Source of the DNA: Mya arenaria
Lineage: Eukaryota; Mollusca; Bivalvia; Myida; Myidae
Assembly (NCBI RefSeq): GCF_026914265.1
Contig: NC_069134.1
Coordinates: 10,241,258-10,305,257 of the forward strand
Length of the DNA stretch: 64,000 nt
Reading direction: 5' to 3'
Below the pieces are notes generated by a model that had not been told where the DNA came from, did not search any database, and saw nothing but the letters and a program-made list of their open reading frames with translations. Positions 57,471-64,000 of this stretch are shown here, in pieces (position 1 is the first letter of the stretch; each line of letters opens with the position of its first letter). Both the position numbers and the translations under genes were made by a program.

Positions 57471-60400
57471 TCAAGTCCTTGCATTCTCAAACCGTGGCAA
57501 CACTGGAAGAATGAGGTTGCCAAATGAGGAGTCTTGGGTGAAGAAGTATCCAAACGAGTTGGCATTGGCATGCTGAAATACACGAGACACGTAATACATA
57601 ATCATAAAGGAACATTGTAGCTATATAATTCACACTGAATTATGATTTTATTATAAGAAATGTTTGATTCATCTCTGATGGATGTATACCCAGTTGTCAA
57701 AATAACGGCTTAAACCTGCAGACCATGCACTGGTAAAATGCTTTTCAGGCTAGCTCACATTCTGGATTTATGAGATTGTCAAGTACATGTACTAGTGTAA
57801 GAGGACGGGCTTGTTCATTCAAAGTCTCATATGGGAGAATGTTTACTAAAATGCTATGCCCCATTTCAAGATCTAATATTGCACTAACCTGTAATGCAGT
57901 TCTCTGTGCTGGGTTCATTGGCTGTGTTTCTGGCAATACCTGAAAGTAACAAATTAGCCATTAACTGCATAAAATTGCCATAAACATTCTAAGACAGCAG
58001 TATCCACAATAGACAATAATTAAGGATGTATCATTACACACATGAGTGTTATTATTTCATAAATTTATCTTATGCCATTAATTCTGAGTTTAAGGTTATA
58101 ATATATGTTATTCAACGATCTTTGTGTATCTTCACCGACCATAGGCTGGGCTGTAACAGCTGGGGAGGAGGCTACTGCCGGAGATGGACCACTGGAAACA
58201 TAGAAAACCAAACATTTCAATCAAGAGCATTACTCAACAGTTATTAAAACCAAAGTTATGGGCCTTGCTTAACATGTGTGCATTGTCTCCTCCAACATGT
58301 GTACCAAGTTTCATATGTATGTCTAGAACAGTCTTTGGGATAAAATACTGCCGCTGAAGACACCAAGGCTTATAATACCGCTGAAGACACCAAGGCTTAT
58401 AATACCGCTGAAGACACCAAGGCTTATAATACCGCTGAAGACACCAAGGCTTATAATACCGCTGAAGACACGTAGGCTTATAATACCGCTGAAGACACCA
58501 AGGCTTATAATACCGCTGAAGACACCAAGGCTTATAATACCGCTGAAGACACCAAGGCTTATAATACCGCTGAAGACACCAAGGCTTATAATACCGCTGA
58601 AGACACCAAGGCTTATAATACCGCTGAAGACACCAAGGCTTATAATACCGCTGAAGACACCAAGGCTTATAATACCGCTGAAGACACCAAGGCTTATAAT
58701 ACCGCTGAAGACACCAAGGCTTATAATACCGCTGGAGACACCAAGGCTTATAATACCGCTGGAGACACCAAGGCTTATAATACCGCTGAAGACACCAAGG
58801 CTTATAATACCGCTGAAGACACCAAGGCTTATAATACCGCTGAAGACACCAAGGCTTATAATACCGCTGAAGACACCAAGGCTTATAATACCGCTGAAGA
58901 CACCAAGGCTTATAATACCGTGACTTTTATTGAGGAAAAACAGATGAGCTAAAATATGTTACTTGTGAACATTCATCGTTTTAAAAAGGATCTGTTAAAG
59001 AAATTATTCTCTACAATTTTTGTTTAAATATTCAATTATGGAGCTTGAGTCAAAGTACCTGCGGATTGTTTATCTTAAATGAACACAAGTATTCATGCTA
59101 CAAAGTATCCAGTAGTTAAAAAGTAGGGGTGGCAGGTACCATTTACTATTATCACATGTTCATATTTGGCTTAATTTATATATCATACATAAATACCGCC
59201 TACCTGACTGGAGGGGTTCCTGGTGCTGTAGCGGACATTATCCGAAGTCGCTTCTTTTGTTCTTCCAACTGCTCAAGGATCTTCCGATTCTGTCTTTCTG
59301 TTGGTAAATTAAAAATGCTAAAATAACTTTTTTGCATTTTTACTTATTAATTATATTGGCATTCTTTTTAGGGACACTGCACTGCACTGCACTTCATATA
59401 AAGAAAACACTTAATTTTGGACAAGTTAGAATCATTTAAGTGTTGTTGTTTTGTTTTTTTGAAATAAAATATTTCTTAAATTTATCAGAGCTTTCAATGG
59501 GATAGTAATTGTTAATCAAATTACAATGACTAAACTTGAGATGTTACAAGAGGACACCCCCTTCTGCTGTAAAGAGGGGGGTGAAACCCCTGGGGAAAAA
59601 TGATTATTCACTGGACATCATCACATGATACAGAAGTTTTTAGGGATTATCAAAAAGACCCAAACAGTTATGTTTGTGTTTCTTTAAACATAATGGGACC
59701 TTCATATTCAGTGCTTTCCCCAGAAAATAATTCAGGCGCAATCTCTGGAGGGGCTGGGTGTGGGAAGGGGGTGAACCCTGTCCTCAAATCGATTTTTTTA
59801 AATTTCTACTGACAACTGGCATATTTTGGTGCACGCTAAGAGGAGAAATCACGAATGAGGACAAGGAGACAAAATCACCATTATTATGAAAGGACTTGAA
59901 ATAGTTCATGAATTTTTTTTATATTTATAATGGGTATTCACCACTAGAATTAACAGAAAATGTTGACCCAACCTATGGCCACCCTCCCCCTCCATTTCTT
60001 CAAGACTAAAATTGGTTGAAACATGATTATTTAACTTAAATAAAAAACAAAAAATCAACCAATAATTCCAAGAAAACATAGCTTATAAGGTTTAGACACT
60101 CATACGGACGTTGGTTTTGTAAAGCTCGTCACTAACTGTTTTCAACCAATTGTCTCCAAATAACTTGCATTGGTCTCAAAACATGATACGATGTTAGGAA
60201 ATGTAAATCGAATGGATAATATTATAAAGCATAAGACAAAGTATCATGAGATCAAAAACTTGTAAGGTTGCTTAAGGTAACAAACCAAATTGAAATGGTT
60301 ACTTGCAAATTTAAACTAACTGTGTCTTACTTGACCATTTTAACAATTTGTTTAAGGATAAATAATATTATGTATTGGGATTACGAATTCGAAAAAGTGG

Positions 60401-61506
60401 GCGTATGATACAGCTGTTGACCCATTTCATTCTTCCACCCAGTTAGATATGATACCTTGAATATCTCGGTATTTTCCTATTAATGATAAGCCATCTGACT
60501 TTATATTACCCTTGTGTTGTATAAACACTAATAACTTTTTCATTATTGATATAAGACCCAATGAAGATTACATATTTGGAAAGGAAATTAATATCTGCAA
60601 ATGTTTATGTAATTTTTATTAGCAAGTGATTTAAAATAATTTATCCTTAGACTTTGCCTGATTTATAACAATATCAGCTGGTGGCACCAATTGATCAAGT
60701 AGATAAAAGAGTGGCACCTACCACTGAGTAAGATGAAGAGTTCTTCAAACCAGCAACAATTAATGATTTGACTTCCACGTGCCCATATGGGGGGGGGGGG
60801 GCATTGGCCCTGATTCACAAACCTCCGATACGGTGCATATAAGGTCTTATCGTTTTAAATTTATTGTCCTAGGAGCACGCTTCATCCTAAACAACTACAA
60901 GACCAAGGAAGAAGGCTGTGTGACAGAAATGCTTAACACACTGGAACTTAGCCCCCTACAGGACCGCCGTGTATCCAACAGACTGGTGATGCTCTACAAG
61001 ATAGCAGGGGGTATGGTGCCGGCATTGGACCCTGATCTTTACCTGACTAAACAATCAAATAAGCGCTGCGTAAAAGTAAAAGCATACACGGATTATTTAA
61101 CTTCTAATATAATAGATAGACGTGTTTCAAACAACACACGTTCATATAACATTCCATTTGCTCACACTGAACAGTATAAACATTCATTTTTTGTGGAAAC
61201 ACTTGTAAATTGGAACCACCTGGAAGACGAGTGTTGTGTGCGCATCTACAGTCGAGGGCTTTAAAAAAAAGCTCTCCCACAGCGCTACTAGAACCCCTCC
61301 CCACGTAGAAATATGCCAGAAGTGGTCCTTCTACGTAACTGAACAGATACAGATACAGATTGTCCGTGTAGTCCGATTATGAAATATCCGAAATATATAC
61401 AAATGTAAATACTTGGCATACTTTTTTGTAAAGAAGTTATTCACTGAAGTATACAACAAAACTATTATACAATACCTTGTCCAGTATTTGGTGGTTGAAA
61501 AGCCAT
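57471..61506 (-). CDS. INIP: SOSS complex subunit C (INIP/SSBIP1), five exons, complete
   Basis: INIP is a small subunit of the SOSS complex, which joins the single-strand-DNA-binding proteins NABP1/2 and INTS3 in the nuclear DNA double-strand-break response. Coding exons: 61506-61476, 59297-59204, 58191-58140, 57939-57889 and 57572-57471, giving 109 residues (human 104). The N-terminal helix GQERQNRKILEQLEEQKKRL matches INIP's QNKNRVAILAELDKEKRKLL. The C-terminus HANANSFGYFFTQDSSFGNL then ILPVLPRF matches HAHAHSSGYFITQDSAFGNL and ILPVLPRL almost residue for residue. The middle is Pro/Ala/Ser-rich. The exon 3/4 junction is ambiguous: donor 58136 with acceptor 57929 also keeps frame, giving MVETQ instead of MVLPETQ. 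Stop is TGA at 57473-57471. Confidence 0.93.
58192..59203 (-). other. INIP intron 2
   Basis: About 1 kb, phase 2 (donor AG|GTAGGC, acceptor TTTCCAG|TGG). Over half of it is the 27-bp array; the rest is AT-rich and unremarkable. Confidence 0.75.
58351..58917. repeat. 27-bp tandem array, 21 copies, in INIP intron 2
   Basis: The unit CCGCTGAAGACACCAAGGCT plus TATAATA repeats exactly 21 times with no length change. Only copy 5 (CACGTAGG) and copies 15 and 16 (CTGGAGAC) differ, so the expansion is very recent. Because 27 is 9 codons, the plus strand is open from 58344 to a TAA at 58950 (repeat TAEDTKAYN), but there is no start at the front. On the INIP sense strand each unit reads GGTGTCTTCAG|CG|GTATTA, resembling a splice acceptor next to a donor. 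Confidence 0.97.
59298..61475 (-). other. INIP intron 1, repeat-bearing
   Basis: A 2.2-kb phase-1 intron (donor CAAG|GTATTG, acceptor CCAACAG|AAA). It holds repeat debris at ~59550-59800 (GAGGACACCCCCTTCTGCTG, GGTGAAACCCC), a G-run at 60788-60799, and a LINE 3' end in antisense. Confidence 0.65.
60865..61360 (+). mobile_element. 5'-truncated non-LTR retrotransposon (LINE) 3' end
   Basis: The open stretch to 61264 encodes the extreme C-terminus of a CR1/L2-type reverse-transcriptase ORF. It has ARFILNNYKTKEEGCVTEML (the usual AARFV.NDY...SVT.ML), LQDRRVSNRLVMLYKIAGG (the usual L..RR...RL.MLYKI), and a KHSFFVETLVNWNHL end (the usual .SFFPRTI..WN.L). A short 3' UTR ends in ACAGATACAGATACAGAT, the microsatellite-like tail typical of this group. 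Only about 0.5 kb remains, a normal 5' truncation, antisense in INIP intron 1. Confidence 0.8.
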
Positions 61507-63145
61507 CTTTCTCAGGTCACAAACGCTAAATTACTATGAATTATTTGTTTACTGCCAGTTGTTGTTGGTCTGAATCGGTGAACGCTTTCACCAGCAAGTT
61601 TACATAACACCATTTTAACACAATTTAATTTCATACGCAATGACCTCCCCTCCCCAGTCACATACGACGTAGTCATCCTTCATTATTTAGTTTTGATTTG
61701 TAAAGTGCACGTTTTGTTTATTTCCGTCCCATCTATGTATATAGACAAACATATAGAAGTAAATTACATATAAACACATAACCACTCATAAATAAAGAAC
61801 AGCATTAAACACACCGAATTGAACAAATTTCACTATATTAAAAGAAAATATTTATTTAAATAAGATACTACTTCTTAATCGTCACAAATGCTTTCGAGAC
61901 GATCCTTTATACAGATCCGGCTTTAAAGGGACAAGACACCAGATGATATAATTGCAAGAAAAAAAAAGATGATTGTCAAAAACTTTCATAAAATTGATAT
62001 CATAGTGTATGTAACCCATTGAATCTTACTAAATGGTGTATCACATCGCTTATATGACACATGTCACTTTCGCAGTTGTTGCGTATTTTTTCAATTTGAA
62101 TTTTACTGGGTTAGTCTTTCACGTAAATACCAGTAGATTTAAAAATAGCGTCGGTATATATCTGTACTAATTCGGCACGTGACTTTCACATGCTAAATAT
62201 TCTCTCTATAGACCGGAAAACCGTTTCGCGCTATTTTTAAACGGGTAAACTCAGCTGAGACAGCGACAAAATATTCTTAAAATCATGTTAAGTGGCGTAT
62301 TGTCGGCCACATGCTACCTGCTATTTATATTCTTTGCTTGTTTTGAGGAAATGCTGTATTTGCCGATTTTTGACCATTTGGAGTCTAGTCCCTTGGTCGA
62401 TTTCCGATTCCGTGCAGCGTCGTACTAATTATTGTGTTGTTGATTTTTGAACAACGTCGGCAAACCAGTTACATTATTCCTTTCAAATAATATTATCGAC
62501 AATAAAACCATTGATTCCGAAAGCCCCAATTTGAAGAGCGCTTCCAGATAGCTTAATTATAATCCATCATGATATAATATAGTATGTGTTATAAATGTAT
62601 CGTATACTATGGAACTGGAATTCCATGAAACCAATTTTTATAGCGTAACTATATTTTAATAACACGTAAGAGCTCAATAAAATAAATCTTTTATTCTGTT
62701 TCCCTGAGTTTGTATTCAATGCCGGCGAATCATTGGAGCCACAACATCACCACCAAATGTTTTTTGCGTTGAAATGCCCCAATATGCCTTCTGCTGTGAT
62801 GCCAATTAGGCAAAAAGGGAAGCTAACGGTGAGTATTATCTGGTTTTGTTTCCATTTTAGAAGGTTTAAAGACGAAAAATAAAACAACAAAAACGTGGAC
62901 TGTAGTTCCACAAAGGATTGACTATGAGTTGTGTTATATATAAAAGTTCCGATCCAAAGACAAAATCTGAACTTGCACAACCTGCTATAGAGGCTTAAAA
63001 TAATTTAAGGACTTTATTTGCCACACTTAATTGGCGCCTAAGGCCCAATTTTAGGAATGTTTTGCTGAGTTTCAATAAAATAAAAATCCAAAATAAGTGT
63101 TTTGATATTATTTGTAACTACAATCATGAATGGGAAAATACTCAC
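61507..63145. other. INIP upstream region and intergenic DNA
   Basis: The INIP promoter should lie just above 61506; no clear TATA box is seen. The rest is AT-rich with no exon recognised. Short frames near 62747-62980 show no domain. Confidence 0.45.
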
Positions 63146-63410
63146 CAGCGGGTATGGACGGGCGCACCCGGCGAGCACCCCCTCTAAATTGTTAAAACTT
63201 ACTTTTTATATCAATTTCTGAGGCACAATATGAAAATAATGCACTTGAATTTCAGACTAAAATGTCTTAATATTTCCTTGGGGACGACTCAAATCCCCAA
63301 TTTACCCATTAAAACCTTTTATTGTTCGTATTCTTTGGAAAGGGAGCGCGCGTTCTTTGTAATACACCCAAAGGGCGCCCCCTCTTACTCGAAACCCTGA
63401 ATCCGCCCTG
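63146..63410. mobile_element. hAT MITE with 8-bp target duplication
   Basis: The left end CAGCGGGTATGGACGGGCGC and the inverse of the right end CAGGGCGGATTCAGGGTTTC are hAT-type termini. Inside them lie GCACCCCCTCT and its near inverse AGGGGGCGCCC. Flanks ATACTCAC (63138-63145) and ATACTCAT (63411-63418) match at seven of eight bases. The 265-bp element has no open frame. It belongs to the ordinary 8-bp hAT class, unlike the elements at 29469 and 50909. Confidence 0.75.
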
Positions 63411-63732
63411 ATACTCATTCAGTTAAAATGAAATCCTAATATGCGCATTACAACAGAAGAAAAGAGGGAAGCATCATGCCACTAGGGTCTTAAATTGTGA
63501 AGAAAGCATGCTTACAGAATAGAGAATATCGTCTTAAAAATACGTTTCTGGCCATGCGTCGTACAGAAACATGAGAAAAATTAGTTGTTTGTAGCCGTAT
63601 CGTACATTCTAAAGTTGGTGTTACCTCCCTTAGTTATAAAATTGTTTCCAGGCGAACATTTCAAAACAATCATTTGGCGAGAGTTGTATGCAAAATCATA
63701 ACATACAGGTAACCAGACATTGTCATTCATTT

Positions 63733-64000
63733 CAGGGGTCGACACTTACCTTTTTTCCCAGGGAACCCGAAGGGAAACCAACATTTGATATCAAGTGTCC
63801 CTTCCTGAAATCAGAGCCCCTTCCACATTGTATCAGTTTATTGTACATTGTTAAGCCTGTTTTGATATTAAATTCAACATACAAATGCAGTGTTTTTCTA
63901 CTATTAAAATTGTGTTTTCAGTATACATCATATTATACATGTTTTAAATCAACAAGTTATTTACTAGTTTGTTGCACAGTGTTTCTTAAACAACCTGACG
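63733..64000. mobile_element. Possible start of a hAT-type element, right end not found
   Basis: CAGGGGTCGACACTTACC followed by a T-run and CCCAGGGAACCCGAAGGG looks like a hAT terminal sequence. No matching inverse end lies before the window edge, so the element may continue beyond it. Confidence 0.35.

Noticed and set aside
58351-58917. Repeat protein gene TAEDTKAYN x21
   Set aside because: The frame is long but has no ATG before the array, lies within an INIP intron on the opposite strand, and openness follows from the 27-bp period. Kept as a repeat.

Overview
This window looks like nuclear DNA from a bivalve mollusc, from a lineage I cannot name. It is AT-rich and gene-sparse. The genes have many exons with GT..AG introns, and the non-coding DNA is crowded with short non-autonomous transposons, tandem-core repeat elements and minisatellites of kinds common in bivalve genomes. 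No bacterial, organellar, rRNA or CRISPR feature is present. Coding capacity lies almost entirely in short spliced exons, so I rebuilt genes by joining exons at splice sites with consistent phase.

Five host genes can be supported. (1) 1522-5261 (+) and (2) 23189-17570 (-) are two paralogous two-exon genes of the FAM89/LURAP leucine-rich adaptor family. They sit tail to tail, with the same intron at the same codon. (3) 47182-37785 (-) is a complete nine-exon TFIIS gene (TCEA) of 290 codons. (4) 53719-55585 (+) is a complete five-exon gene for a 224-residue protein with a lysine/alanine-rich basic tail and no firm assignment. (5) 61506-57471 (-) is a complete five-exon gene for SOSS complex subunit C (INIP), about 109 residues.

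Layout. 1-6.8 kb: SINE, then FAM89-like gene A. 6.8-13.4 kb: gene-free, with one pogo-like MITE and a doubtful decayed coding stretch. 13.43-16.55 kb: a minisatellite of about 53 copies of a 59-bp unit. 17.0-23.2 kb: gene B. 23.2-28.0 kb: gene-free, with a triple E-box repeat. 28.0-29.0 kb: a 24-bp minisatellite. 29.47-32.94 kb: a decayed, intron-bearing hAT transposon with 5-bp target duplications. 33-37.1 kb: tandem-core repeat elements, one split by a hAT-like insertion. 37.8-47.2 kb: TCEA with repeat-filled introns. 47.7-53.4 kb: a long palindrome and several MITEs. 53.5-55.6 kb: the unassigned basic-tail gene. 57.4-61.5 kb: INIP, with a 21-copy 27-bp array in intron 2 and an antisense LINE tail in intron 1. 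61.5-64 kb: gene-free, with a hAT MITE that has near-perfect 8-bp duplications.

The genes do not form a pathway. TCEA (RNA polymerase II elongation) and INIP (DNA-damage response) are unrelated housekeeping neighbours, and the FAM89-like pair is a local duplication. I found no convincing new biological system. The best leads are the 27-bp array in INIP intron 2, which offers 21 repeated splice-site-like motifs, the minisatellite between the inverted paralogs, and the unassigned 224-residue protein.
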